This document shows, in pieces, positions 16,195 through 25,027 of a stretch of DNA of 64,000 nucleotides (position 1 is its first letter; each line of letters begins with the position of its first letter). The stretch is taken from contig JAJRRU010000031.1 in NCBI GenBank assembly GCA_024279135.1, forward strand, positions 1 through 64,000, in the 5' to 3' direction. Made by a program: the position numbers and the translations under genes. The notes under the pieces were generated by a model. It was not told the origin of the DNA. It did not search any database and was given only the letters and a program-made list of their open reading frames with translations. The DNA comes from Alphaproteobacteria bacterium (GTDB lineage: Bacteria; Pseudomonadota; Alphaproteobacteria; Rhodospirillales; Casp-alpha2).

Positions 16195-18162
16195 TCAGCT
16201 CCCTTTCAGATTTAGTTTTTCTTGTATCATCGCGCAGATGGCGCCGGGTTTTAAGGGCTGGCCCTTAACCTCGCCCCAGCAATCTATGTCGACCAGGTAT
16301 CGGCTCCTGAGAATCAGCGCCAAATTTGAAATCCGGCGGTTATCCTCATCAATGAGGTCGCTCTCCAGGTCGTCATTCCAATTGCTTTCCACTGTCATCA
16401 CCTTATTGAAACGCTGAAAGATGTTCTTCAGTCCAGATGGCAGAGGTTGAATGAATTTCAAATTCAGCGACGATACCTTCAAATCCTCGGCCCGCGAGCG
16501 CTCGACGGCCTCCTGGATAGCCCCCTTGGAACTGCCCCATCCAACGATCAGCAAATCACCATCACCACCGCCATACACCGGAGGTGTTTTCAGGGTTTTC
16601 TGAAAAGCCGCCAGCTTCAGGCTGCGATGGCGCATGCCTTCCTGATTAATTTCAGGGTCGTAGGCGACGCGACTGTTACGATCATGCGCCAGCCCGGTAA
16701 TACAATGCATCCCATGTGGCTGGCCTGGAACCAGCCGACGTGCCAGTCCGGTCTGGCCATCCCAGTCATAGGGTGTCGTACCTTCAGGCAGGCTGTTTTG
16801 GTCGACCGGTTCGGCGACCCAGTTTTCTGAGAATTGCGGGCGTACGAACGGTTGTTGAGCCGTTGCAAGATTGGCGTCCGTCAAAACAACAACGACCATG
16901 TGAAACGTTTCGGCGATACGCCGTGCGGTGATCATTGAATAGAAACAGTCTTCGATGGTCGATACCGCCATGACGACTTTCGGGGCGTCGCCGTGAGAGC
17001 CGTAACAAGCTGTCAGCAGATCACTTTGCTCTCCCTTGGTCGGTTGTCCGGTGCTTGGACCACCACGTTGAACATTAATCACGACCAGCGGTATTTCGGC
17101 CATCACCGCCAGACCGATGGCTTCCTGTTTGAGGGAATACCCCGGACCGGATGTAATGGTCAGGGCACACTTGCCTGCATAGGAAGCGCCGATGGCAAAA
17201 GCACAAGCGGCAATTTCATCTTCCGCCTGATGGACAACGCCGCCGACTCTCTGGAAAACCTCGCTAAGATAATGCGAGGCAGAGGTCGCGGGTGTGATCG
17301 GGTACATCGCACAGACCCGCATGCCCGATGCCATCACGCCCAGCGCAAGTGAGGTGTTGCCGTTTACAACGATTTGAGTCTCCTCGGACTTGGTCGTCGG
17401 GATCTGGTATTTAATATCAAGATTGCTCTCGGCCCATTCATAACCGGCCTGTAGAAGGACATGGTTTGATTCCACCACAACCTTGCTTTTTTTACGGAAT
17501 ATGAAGGCAACCTGCTCGCGCGCCATATCCATATCCATGCTGTAAATACTGCACAGCATACCAAGGACGAACATGTTCTTGCCTTTTTTGGGATCCTTGA
17601 CGTAGCGCAGGCATTCTTCTTCCATTGGAATTTCGAAAACATTATAGCCTTGTTCGATAATCTCATCACGGGTTTGGCTATACGATGCGATGATTCCCGG
17701 ATCCCGGTCATGGAGCCATTTGTTTTCTAACAAAATGGTACAGCCAGGCTTGAGTTCCTTGGCCCGCAGGCGTCCGATCAACACCTGCTCGTTGAAAGCG
17801 ACAATCAAATCCGTTTCATCGCCACCGTTGGATATTTGTTTTGAGCCCACCCGAATTCGATTTCCGCTGGCTCCTTCAATGCTGCGTGCCGGTGGTTGGA
17901 TTTCGGCCGGAATGATCTCTACGGTCCATATCCCATTGCCCATTCGTGCGGCAATGGCGGCAAAGGTCTGGCCGCATTTCTGAGCCCCTTCACCTGAATC
18001 ACTCAGTATCTCGACAATGTGTTCGCGCAAGATCTCCACAGGTTTTTTCATGGGCTTTTCTGTCGTTTTTTTTACCGCTTTTTTCGTCGACGTTTTTAAA
18101 GGAGCCGTCATCGGTTTTAATCTTGTAGTCAAGGCCACATCCGAATTTGTTTTCGTATCCAT
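16195..18162 (-). CDS. korA: 2-oxoacid:ferredoxin oxidoreductase, fused gamma-alpha subunit
   Basis: 655 aa. An N-terminal Lys/Thr/Ala-rich extension (about 45 aa), then a gamma domain (EGAQKCGQTFAAIAARMGNG), then the alpha pyrimidine-binding domain (GMRVCAMYPITPATSASHYL, HQAEDEIAACAFAIGASYAG, RGGPSTGQPTKGEQSDL). The fused gamma-alpha architecture is that of the two-subunit KorAB/VorAB class, which has no built-in ferredoxin. The enzyme interconverts 2-oxoglutarate and succinyl-CoA with ferredoxin. It lies between the NfnB-like gene and korB in one operon. Confidence 0.9.
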   Translation of the reverse strand: MDTKTNSDVALTTRLKPMTAPLKTSTKKAVKKTTEKPMKKPVEILREHIVEILSDSGEGAQKCGQTFAAIAARMGNGIWTVEIIPAEIQPPARSIEGASGNRIRVGSKQISNGGDETDLIVAFNEQVLIGRLRAKELKPGCTILLENKWLHDRDPGIIASYSQTRDEIIEQGYNVFEIPMEEECLRYVKDPKKGKNMFVLGMLCSIYSMDMDMAREQVAFIFRKKSKVVVESNHVLLQAGYEWAESNLDIKYQIPTTKSEETQIVVNGNTSLALGVMASGMRVCAMYPITPATSASHYLSEVFQRVGGVVHQAEDEIAACAFAIGASYAGKCALTITSGPGYSLKQEAIGLAVMAEIPLVVINVQRGGPSTGQPTKGEQSDLLTACYGSHGDAPKVVMAVSTIEDCFYSMITARRIAETFHMVVVVLTDANLATAQQPFVRPQFSENWVAEPVDQNSLPEGTTPYDWDGQTGLARRLVPGQPHGMHCITGLAHDRNSRVAYDPEINQEGMRHRSLKLAAFQKTLKTPPVYGGGDGDLLIVGWGSSKGAIQEAVERSRAEDLKVSSLNLKFIQPLPSGLKNIFQRFNKVMTVESNWNDDLESDLIDEDNRRISNLALILRSRYLVDIDCWGEVKGQPLKPGAICAMIQEKLNLKGS

Positions 18163-18207
18163 TTTTTTTCCGTTCGTAAATCCTGCGTTCGTACGTCCGG
18201 TGATTGC

Positions 18208-19710
18208 CTATGCCAGGCGGGCGCGAACGAAGTTCTTTTCTTCAATTTCTATGCCGAATAACATATCGTTCATATCTTCTGGTTGCTGAGCGTAAACAAA
18301 GCTGTTGTCGCGGACACCGAGGTAGGCTTTCATGTTGTTCGCAGCCTTGCGGCCCGCCCCCATTGCCAGGATAACCGTGGCCGCTCCGGTTACGATATCT
18401 CCGCCTGCGTAAACACCGGCAATCGATGTGGCGAGTGTTTCATCGGTCTCGATATAGCCCCATTTGTTGAGTTTGATCTTGGAAGTCTGGCCGATGATGG
18501 GGTTGGGGTTGGTGCCGATGGCATAGACCACCATATCGGTTTTGAATTCATATTCGCTCTCGGCGATTGGGTTCGGTCGCCGCCGGCCGGAGTCATCGGG
18601 TTCGCCAAGTTCCATGCGTATACACCGCATGGCCCCGACATTTCCCTCACCATCACTCAGTATTTCCACCGGCGCGGTGAGCCAGTGAAACTCGATGCCT
18701 TCTTCCTGGGCATGTTCCAGCTCTTCAATCCGTGCCGGACATTCGGCTTCGGTGCGCCGGTAGACGCAATAGACGTTGTCCGCGCCAAGTCTCTTTGCGA
18801 CCCTCAAGGCATCCATCGCCGTATTGCCAGAGCCGATTACCGAGACATTCTTGCCGAGACCAAGCGGGGTATCATGGTATGGAAAATCACCGGCCCCCAT
18901 CAGGTTACAGCGGGTCAGCAGTTCATTGGCCGATAGCACGCCGTTCAGGGTCTCGCCGGGAATTCCCATGAATGTAGGGGACCCGGCTCCAGTGCCGATG
19001 AACACCGCATCAAAGCCCATCTCTTCACGCATTTGCTCGATGGTAAACAGCCGGCCCACCAGGGTATTGCATTCGATCTTGACGCCTAGTTTTATAAGAT
19101 TGGCAAGTTCTGAATCGATAACCCGGTTGGGTAGCCGGAATTCGGGAATACCATATCGCAGGACACCACCGGGTAGGTGCAGGGCCTCAAAAACCGTCAC
19201 ATCACAACCAGTCTTGGCCATATCGGCCGCACATGCCATGCCTGCCGGGCCGGAACCGATGATTCCGATCTTGAATTCAGATGGTTCCTTGTAGGGGTTT
19301 GCGGCCCATTTTTCCTTGATGGCAAGATCGCCGAGCCAGCGTTCCAAACGTCCGATAGCTACCGGCTCAAGTGTGTCGCCGACCGGGCAAACGCCCTCGC
19401 ACTGATCTTCCTGGGGGCAGACCCGCCCACAAATAGCAGGTAGAAAATTGGCGTTGCTGAGGATATCGTATGCCTCGCGAAAGTTCCCGTTCGAAATTTC
19501 CTTGATGAAGCCCGGTATTTCAATGGCAACCGGGCATGCCTTGACGCAGGCCGGTTCCGGGCACAGCAAACATCGCTCGCACTCATTCAGGGCTTCGCTT
19601 TCGGTGTAGCCGAGTGCCACTTCGTCGAAATTCCCGATTCGCTCTTCGGCATCCTGTACCGAGATCGGAGTCCTTAGTTGTGGGATTGTCCGAATTGTTT
19701 TTTTTGCCAT
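18208..19710 (-). CDS. NfnB/GltD-like NADPH oxidoreductase subunit
   Basis: 500 aa, GltD family. The N-terminal Fe-S domain has CERCLLCPEPACVKACP and CGRVCPQEDQCEGVCP; then the FAD site IGIIGSGPAGMACAADM and the NADP(H) site VSVIGSGNTAMDALRVAKRL with VYRRTEAECPAR. No glutamate synthase large subunit is nearby. The NfnA-like gene ends 22 bp upstream, so the pair resembles NfnAB/SudAB, which couples NADH, NADPH and ferredoxin. In this operon it would feed or drain the ferredoxin used by KorAB. Bifurcation itself is not proven by the sequence. Confidence 0.88.
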   Translation of the reverse strand: MAKKTIRTIPQLRTPISVQDAEERIGNFDEVALGYTESEALNECERCLLCPEPACVKACPVAIEIPGFIKEISNGNFREAYDILSNANFLPAICGRVCPQEDQCEGVCPVGDTLEPVAIGRLERWLGDLAIKEKWAANPYKEPSEFKIGIIGSGPAGMACAADMAKTGCDVTVFEALHLPGGVLRYGIPEFRLPNRVIDSELANLIKLGVKIECNTLVGRLFTIEQMREEMGFDAVFIGTGAGSPTFMGIPGETLNGVLSANELLTRCNLMGAGDFPYHDTPLGLGKNVSVIGSGNTAMDALRVAKRLGADNVYCVYRRTEAECPARIEELEHAQEEGIEFHWLTAPVEILSDGEGNVGAMRCIRMELGEPDDSGRRRPNPIAESEYEFKTDMVVYAIGTNPNPIIGQTSKIKLNKWGYIETDETLATSIAGVYAGGDIVTGAATVILAMGAGRKAANNMKAYLGVRDNSFVYAQQPEDMNDMLFGIEIEEKNFVRARLA

Positions 19711-19732
19711 GCCAGTTTCCTATGCCCGTTCT

Positions 19733-20662
19733 TTAGTCCTTGAGTTTTTCCTGGCGGCAGTGCTCCGACCATTTTTGTACTGAGAGTTTTTCTTCATCCA
19801 GGAACCGACCCAAACGGTTCATCAGATCATCGAAATTTACTTTGTGGCCGTCAAAATCCGGGCCGTCGACACAGGCAAACTTCTGTTCACCGCCGACAAT
19901 AACCCGGCACCCCCCGCACATCCCGGTACCGTCGACCATGATTGGGTTCAGGCTGACTATGGTTTTGATTTTATGGGTGCGCGTTGCCTCTGCGGCGAAC
20001 TTCATCATTATAGGTGGCCCAATAACCACGACTTCATCAATGTCGCTATGTTTATCAATAGCAATTTTGATGCCATCGGTTACCAGGCCCTTGATGCCCA
20101 TGGAGCCGTCATCGGTACAGATGATGAATTCATCGCACACATCTTTGAATTTATCGTGCCAGAAAACCAGGTCTTTGGAGCGAAAGCCGACGACACCGAT
20201 GACGTAGGCTCCGTTTTCCTTGAAGCCACGAGCCTGCGGGAAAATTGGTGCCACACCGAGCCCGCCCCCAACGCAGATCACTTTCCTGGCTTTACTGATC
20301 TCCGAAGGAATACCCATGGGGCCGACGACCCCGAACAGCTTTGTACCAACCTGGCAAATCTGCTGCATTTCTCTGGTTGTCTTTCCAACGGTCTGGATAA
20401 CAAGCGTTACGGTTCCCCGTTCACGGTTAAAATCCGCAATAGTCAGGGGAATTCGTTCGTTATGTTCGCAGGCGATGACGATTACGAATTGTCCTGGATG
20501 AGCCGCTCTGGCCATTTGCGGATGGTGGAATTCAATGAGGAACGTCACATCGGAGAAATCTTCGCGTGTAACAATCTCAAATTTATCCATTTCGGCGACT
20601 TCATTGGCGGCGATGGAAACATCCACACAATGTTTTTTATCGACAATTGTCGTGTGGCTCAT
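19733..20662 (-). CDS. NfnA/SudB-like flavin and NAD(H)-binding subunit
   Basis: 309 aa. Ferredoxin-NADP reductase-like fold: FAD region HPGQFVIVIACEHNERIPLT, nucleotide site VICVGGGLGVAPIFPQARG, and a C-terminal [2Fe-2S] motif MCGGCRVIVGGEQKFACVDG, as in dihydroorotate dehydrogenase electron-transfer subunits and NfnA. The start at 20662 follows GGGGATGG. First gene of the leftward nfn-kor operon; an FNR-like box lies 68 bp upstream. An N-terminal ~24-residue extension precedes the usual start of the family (MDKFEIV). Confidence 0.88.
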   Translation of the reverse strand: MSHTTIVDKKHCVDVSIAANEVAEMDKFEIVTREDFSDVTFLIEFHHPQMARAAHPGQFVIVIACEHNERIPLTIADFNRERGTVTLVIQTVGKTTREMQQICQVGTKLFGVVGPMGIPSEISKARKVICVGGGLGVAPIFPQARGFKENGAYVIGVVGFRSKDLVFWHDKFKDVCDEFIICTDDGSMGIKGLVTDGIKIAIDKHSDIDEVVVIGPPIMMKFAAEATRTHKIKTIVSLNPIMVDGTGMCGGCRVIVGGEQKFACVDGPDFDGHKVNFDDLMNRLGRFLDEEKLSVQKWSEHCRQEKLKD

Positions 20663-20729
20663 TGTCGGCCATCCCCAAACAACATTGTAAAATATCCATT
20701 AAACTTAACATTTGGCGATCGATCCCGCA

Positions 20730-20743
20730 TTGATCTCAATCAG
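20730..20743. promoter_or_regulatory. FNR/ANR-like box
   Basis: TTGATctcaATCAG matches the FNR/Anr consensus TTGAT-N4-ATCAA at 9 of 10 positions. It lies in the 257-bp divergent region between the nfn-kor operon (start 20662) and the citrate synthase gene (start 20920). From the nfnA side the spacing allows activation at about -41.5. It suggests oxygen-dependent control of the redox operon. Confidence 0.6.
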
Positions 20744-20919
20744 TTATTCTGAAAATAAGGGAATATTTGCAAAGGAAAATAATAATAAAACCCTACTATT
20801 TTTATGGTTTTAAAAAGTGTATGCTCATAGCATCTGAACGCAAATTCTTACAGAGGGAAGTTTAAAAATTTAAGCTGTTTCCCGTGGATCAAAATCGATA
20901 GTTTTTGAGAAGGTTAGAT

Positions 20920-22254
20920 ATGTCCAAAATACATAACCGCGTCTCCGAACAGACGGTTACATTTACAGACAACAGAAACGGTAACAATTGGGAGTTCCCA
21001 ATCATTTCAGGCACGATGGGGCCCGACGTAATCGATATTCGACGGTTTTATAATGATACCGGTATGTTTACCTATGACCCAGGCTATACCTCGACGGCAA
21101 GCTGTGAATCGGCAATTACCTACATCGATGGTGATGAGGGAATATTACTCCATCGTGGGTATTCGATTGAGGAACTCGCCGATCAATCAGATTATCTGGA
21201 AGTCTGCTATTTGCTGCTTGAAGGTGAATTACCGAACACTTCTGAAAAAAGTGAATTTATAAATAATATAACCTATCACACCCTGCTTCATGAAAAACTT
21301 AATCACTTTTTCCAGGGCTTCCGGCGTGATTCGCATCCTATGGCAATTATGTGTGGTGTCGTCGGAGCATTGGCGGCGTTCTATCCTTACAGCTATGAAA
21401 ATAGTGAGCCGGGACAACGAAAACTGGCAATTCACAGACTCATAGCAAAAATGCCGACCATTGCAGCCAATGCCTACAGATATTCCAAGGGGCTGCCGTT
21501 CGTTTTTCCGGACAACAGCCTGGGATTTGCTGAAAATTTCCTGCATATGATGTTTTCGACGCCTTGTGAAGAATACAAGGTTAATCCGGTAATGGCGAAC
21601 GCCATGGATCGCATCCTGGTCTTGCATGCCGATCATGAGCAGAATGCCTCAACTTCTACTGTAAGGCTGGCCGGGTCGTCACACGCCAACCCGTTTGCCT
21701 GTGTTGCATCGGGTATCGCATCGTTGTGGGGGCCAGCGCATGGCGGCGCCAATGAAGCCGTCCTGAACATGTTGATGGAAATCGGCAGTGTCGATCGTGT
21801 CCCGGAATATATTCGCCGCGCCAAGGACAAGGACGATCCATTCCGGCTGATGGGGTTCGGGCACCGGGTCTATAAAAATTATGATCCGCGTGCCGCGATT
21901 CTAAGGGGAAGCTGCCATGCTGTGCTCGAAGAGGTCGACACTAAGAATGAGCCTTTACTGGAACTGGCCGTTGAACTAGAGAGGATTGCGCTTGAAGATG
22001 ATTACTTCATTGAAAAGAAACTTTTCCCGAATGTGGATTTCTACTCTGGCATTGTTTATCGCGCCATGGGTTTCCCGATATCAATGTTTACCGTCTTGTT
22101 TTCCATTTCGCGTGTCGCCGGATGGATCGCCCAGTGGAATGAAATGACACATGACACAATACAGAAAATTGGCCGCCCCCGGCAACTTTTCAATGGCTCA
22201 ACGCCACGCAAGTTTGTGCCGATTAACAGGAGGGCCGGGTTAAAGCATAGCTGA
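20920..22254 (+). CDS. gltA: citrate synthase (type II)
   Basis: 444 aa from ATG 20920 (AAGG upstream). Catalytic residues in context: His in [20 protein letters not shown] (first) and [15 protein letters not shown] (second), Asp in [17 protein letters not shown]. The segment [19 protein letters not shown] is typical. Condenses oxaloacetate and acetyl-CoA. It is divergent from the kor/nfn operon rather than in a sucCD/acn cluster, so the same promoter region may control both. The length and N-terminal domain with [20 protein letters not shown] fit the proteobacterial hexameric type. Confidence 0.94.
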   Translation: MSKIHNRVSEQTVTFTDNRNGNNWEFPIISGTMGPDVIDIRRFYNDTGMFTYDPGYTSTASCESAITYIDGDEGILLHRGYSIEELADQSDYLEVCYLLLEGELPNTSEKSEFINNITYHTLLHEKLNHFFQGFRRDSHPMAIMCGVVGALAAFYPYSYENSEPGQRKLAIHRLIAKMPTIAANAYRYSKGLPFVFPDNSLGFAENFLHMMFSTPCEEYKVNPVMANAMDRILVLHADHEQNASTSTVRLAGSSHANPFACVASGIASLWGPAHGGANEAVLNMLMEIGSVDRVPEYIRRAKDKDDPFRLMGFGHRVYKNYDPRAAILRGSCHAVLEEVDTKNEPLLELAVELERIALEDDYFIEKKLFPNVDFYSGIVYRAMGFPISMFTVLFSISRVAGWIAQWNEMTHDTIQKIGRPRQLFNGSTPRKFVPINRRAGLKHS

Positions 22255-22414
22255 CGAACAACCCTACAGCCATCACGAGTTTTAAGTTATTTACCAATGC
22301 TTTTCATATTTTTTGCGCAATTGTATCAATACACCAAAGTTACTGATTGTGTGTATGGGTTTGTAACTTCCGATAAGTAAATATTATTGGAGGTTAGATG
22401 CTGTGCCATCTCCA

Positions 22415-22924
22415 TCACTCCTTACCTGCTATATCGGTTCTGATCTGATTTAGTAAGGGTAACTCAGCCCCCAAAATGTCGGTGGCTTCGGGAATATGGT
22501 CCACAGAGATACCCGGACAGCACAGGCCAGCGCGTATCTGAATATCGCCCCCTAAATCCCATTGCATCCGGTTCGCCATCAAACCGCCCTCGATGGTAAA
22601 TAATATGGCGGTGATAATTTTCGGCCAGTTCTTCTCCAGTGCCTTCCCATCCAGATATTCCCGCAACCTTGGTGATTGTTGCACCAAAAACCTAATAGAT
22701 TTTCTGCCACTTCTGGTAAAGCCATCGAGAACACAACTGGGCATCCCCCTGATGGTTGTTTCATGCGGGAATTTATCGGACACGGGCTTGCGGGTTTCTG
22801 ACTGTGCTTCGTGCCAAACCAACGGCAGGAGAACAGGCAGTGGATACCTGATCGCATTATCCGTGCCCCTGAACGCCGCAAGCTCGTACCTTTCAGCGGT
22901 ATGCACATCTGGCGTCTTGAACAA
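22415..22924 (-). CDS. hypothetical protein (169 aa)
   Basis: No family recognised. Protein-like composition through the middle (RYPLPVLLPLVWHEAQSE, RGMPSCVLDGFTRSGRKSI). Its 5' 114 bp lie antisense to the AlpA-like gene, so the start may be internal. It lies next to AlpA and a primase stub, genes typical of small integrative elements, and may belong to the same relict. Function unknown. Confidence 0.5.
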   Translation of the reverse strand: MFKTPDVHTAERYELAAFRGTDNAIRYPLPVLLPLVWHEAQSETRKPVSDKFPHETTIRGMPSCVLDGFTRSGRKSIRFLVQQSPRLREYLDGKALEKNWPKIITAILFTIEGGLMANRMQWDLGGDIQIRAGLCCPGISVDHIPEATDILGAELPLLNQIRTDIAGKE

Positions 22925-23056
22925 TCTGGGGTCTTTCCAAAGCGTATCAAATTAGGCCCGAACAGTGTTGGCTGGTCTTTGAGTGAAATCATGGACTGGA
23001 TTGATGCACGTAAATCTGAGCGCGATCTTTCCAAAATTGGGGGCGGTCATGCATAG
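22811..23056 (+). CDS. AlpA-family regulator
   Basis: About 70-81 aa. An HTH of the AlpA/CP4-57 type: LVPFSGMHIWRLEQSGVFPK, then the wing RIKLGPNSVGWSLSEIMDWI. The exact start is unsure because the family usually begins nearer residue 14. Such proteins activate integrase or excision genes in P4-like elements. It overlaps the start of the primase stub (ATG at 23049) and lies 250 bp before the right tRNA-Lys fragment, as expected for an element end. Confidence 0.75.
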   Translation: MPNQRQENRQWIPDRIIRAPERRKLVPFSGMHIWRLEQSGVFPKRIKLGPNSVGWSLSEIMDWIDARKSERDLSKIGGGHA

Positions 23057-23237
23057 TATTGCCTCTGAAATCGTTCGCTCTCTAGGCGGTCGTAATGGCG
23101 TCTGTCGCTGTCCGGCCCATGACGATAAAAACCCCAGCCTGTCGCTAATTGATAGCGATGACGGTGATGTTATTCGCATTGCCCTGAAGCATTTGCTTGA
23201 TTGTTTGCCAGCCGGGGGATGTGGTGCATTAAAGTGA
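23049..23237 (+). pseudogene. phage/plasmid primase N-terminal stub
   Basis: About 62 codons. Zinc-finger-like start CRCPAHDDKNPSLSLIDSDD is typical of P4/CHC2-type primases, but the sequence then departs (RIALKHLLDCLPAGG) and stops. The Toprim and helicase parts are absent. The stub is cut 70 bp before the tRNA-Lys repeat, pointing to deletion of an integrated element. Confidence 0.7.
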
Positions 23238-23309
23238 CTATGAAAGTGCTATTGTTACCCCTGGCGTTACCCCGATCCTAATTTCAAAATCAAAAGGCTC
23301 AGTAATTTT

Positions 23310-23379
23310 CAGCTAAGCCTTTGAAAACAATGGTGGGCGCAGCAGGACTCGAATCTGCGACCCGCTGATTAAGAGTCAG
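23310..23379 (-). repeat. tRNA-Lys(CTT) 3'-half fragment, att-like direct repeat (right copy)
   Basis: Read leftward this begins with the full anticodon arm (CTGACTCTTAATCAG) and runs to the CCA end at 23331, then 21 bp of shared flank. The D-arm and 5' acceptor strand are missing, and one T-stem pair is lost. The 66 bp 23310-23375 match 12504-12569 in direct orientation with four mismatches. Confidence 0.8.
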
Positions 23380-23456
23380 AAAGCCTAATCCCAATTTTTC
23401 ATCCATTATGAGTAAATCAAGGTAGTTGCATCGTAAACTCTCGGTGGTTTGGTGCC

Positions 23457-23535
23457 TCCGCAACCAACTATGTCGTTGAATCGACGAATGCAGAAATTGG
23501 TGTACGAAATCATTGGTATCGAGCCCCCGCAACCA
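23457..23535 (+). other. attachment-like cores, initiator tRNA 3' end (copy B)
   Basis: CCCCCGCAACCA at 23524-23535, and a one-mismatch copy, CCTCCGCAACCA, at 23457-23468. No tRNA body precedes either. Copy B lies at the left edge of the repC/conjugation region and is identical to the cores at 141 and 54801. Read as the junction between two tandem elements. The rest of 23380-23650 shows nothing convincing. Confidence 0.55.
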
Positions 23536-23655
23536 CCTATTCTCGATATGTATGATGGATTCTCTATAACACAGCTACAGATTGAAGGTCAAGACCCGGT
23601 TCACGGAGGCGCTTCCAGAGAAAGGAGGCGGCAACTTAACTTCCCCCCACAAAAG

Positions 23656-23725
23656 CAAAAACCCCGCAGCGACAACTGCGAGGTTATGCGGGATAGAATC
23701 CCTTAAGAATATTAGCCTGTTCTTG
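23656..23725 (-). ncRNA. repABC-type antisense RNA (ctRNA)
   Basis: On the minus strand a -35 TTGACA (23759-23754), a 16-bp spacer and -10 TAAAAT (23737-23732) predict a start near 23725. About 35 nt downstream is a hairpin pairing CCCGCA (23692-23687) with TGCGGG (23668-23663), followed by a U-rich run (23661-23651). This gives a ~70-nt RNA antisense to the repC leader, the position and form of the ctRNA that sets copy number and incompatibility in repABC plasmids. Confidence 0.75.
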
Positions 23726-23752
23726 AGTTGCATTTTATCTCAATGGAGACGT

Positions 23753-25027
23753 ATGTCAATAGTAAAGCGCAGGTTTGTGCGGTTTATTGATAATCAGCTT
23801 CGGGTGGAATTAGCCGAAAACTATATGCAACTTCAATCCATTAGAGATGAAAATATCCCCCCGCGTGGAGCGGAAATTCTTGATGAAAATTATTTCAACG
23901 ACAAGAATATAAGGCCTTTTGACCTGTTGCGCCTGGTCCGTGATATAGGGCATCAGATCGGCTTGTCCGGTGGTGATATTCAGCACCTGGACTACCTTAT
24001 CAGTCATACCAGAGAAGTTGACTGGGTAGCGGGAGAGAGACCGATTGTCTATAAATCTGTCTGCAAGATGGCCCGTGAAAGGGGTGTCTCGGAGCGGCAA
24101 ATTCACCACCGCGAGGCCAAGCTCCACGCCCTGGGTTGTATTGCCTGGAACGACATGGGGAACTTCCGGCGTACTGGCGGACGGAAAAAAGACGGGCGAA
24201 TCGCTTTCGCTTACGGCGTAGATTTATCGCCCCTCGCTCGTCGATACGACGAGTTTGCGATTATGAAGGAGAAACAAATTGAAGATTTAGCCGCTTTTGA
24301 TGCGGCAAGACGGTCTCTCTCATCCACGCGAAGGCGCATACTCGTGAAGATCACCCGCGCACAAGACGCTGGGGTGGACGTTTCAGACACCGTAGAGCAG
24401 TTTTCTGCCCTTGCTCAGGTCCGCGCCCGGACATCATCAGGTTCTCTTGATACCATTCTGACTTGTGCAAATGACCTCGAAACGACCCTTGATGAAACCC
24501 TTCTTTCCTGTGGATTAACCCAAAAAACTTCCGACCAGCCGGAAGAAAACTTCCGACACATACAGCCTACAAACAATCCTCAATCATCTAAAGATGATAC
24601 TTGTAACCCGCGCGTTGATGACGGCAAGGAAGATGTAGGTAAAAAATCAACAGGGTCAGAGCACCTTGAAATTCGTCAGGTCATCAATGCTACCGGTGAT
24701 AATTTTATCGCCTATATGCGGCCCATCGGTCGAAAGGTCTGCATATCCGACGTTGTGGATGCGGCGGGCCGCCTTTGTCATGATCTTGGCGTTCACAAGA
24801 GTGCCTGGGCAGATGCCTGTTCAGTTATGGGGCGAATGGCGGCGGCTATTGCGATCATCATCATCGACCGCAACATGAGCCACCCTGAATGCCCCATTCA
24901 GAACCCCGGCGGGGTGCTTCGTGCTATGACGGCCAGAGCGCGGATCGGCGAGTTGCATCTGCACCGGTCCATCTTCGGAATCCTCGAACGAGATAGAAAA
25001 AGCGGGATGAACGGTGGTATGCGATGA
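23753..25027 (+). CDS. repC: plasmid replication initiator RepC
   Basis: 424 aa from ATG 23753 (GGAG five bases upstream). Matches alphaproteobacterial RepC: LSGGDIQHLDYLISHTREVD, GERPIVYKSVCKMARERGVS (winged-helix DNA binding), GRIAFAYGVDLSPLARRYDE, and a C-terminal domain after a polar linker (ending RIGELHLHRSIFGILERDRK). In repABC plasmids the origin lies inside repC, so this region may carry the origin. repA and repB are not present next to it; a ctRNA precedes it. It overlaps the thermonuclease start by 4 bp. It marks 23.5-54.8 kb as plasmid-derived. Confidence 0.9.
   Translation: MSIVKRRFVRFIDNQLRVELAENYMQLQSIRDENIPPRGAEILDENYFNDKNIRPFDLLRLVRDIGHQIGLSGGDIQHLDYLISHTREVDWVAGERPIVYKSVCKMARERGVSERQIHHREAKLHALGCIAWNDMGNFRRTGGRKKDGRIAFAYGVDLSPLARRYDEFAIMKEKQIEDLAAFDAARRSLSSTRRRILVKITRAQDAGVDVSDTVEQFSALAQVRARTSSGSLDTILTCANDLETTLDETLLSCGLTQKTSDQPEENFRHIQPTNNPQSSKDDTCNPRVDDGKEDVGKKSTGSEHLEIRQVINATGDNFIAYMRPIGRKVCISDVVDAAGRLCHDLGVHKSAWADACSVMGRMAAAIAIIIIDRNMSHPECPIQNPGGVLRAMTARARIGELHLHRSIFGILERDRKSGMNGGMR

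Noticed and set aside
18208-19710. Glutamate synthase small subunit (gltD)
   Set aside because: No gltB is adjacent, and the preceding gene is an NfnA/SudB-type subunit, so an Nfn-like pair is the better reading, although the sequence family is GltD.
20905-22254. Complete reductive TCA cycle in this window
   Set aside because: Only Kor, an Nfn-like pair and citrate synthase are present. No ATP-citrate lyase, fumarate reductase or pyruvate synthase is seen, so no cycle is claimed.
23449-23706. 85-aa plus-strand ORF before repC as a RepB remnant
   Set aside because: No RepB/ParB motif is visible, and the frame runs through the att-like cores and the ctRNA terminator.
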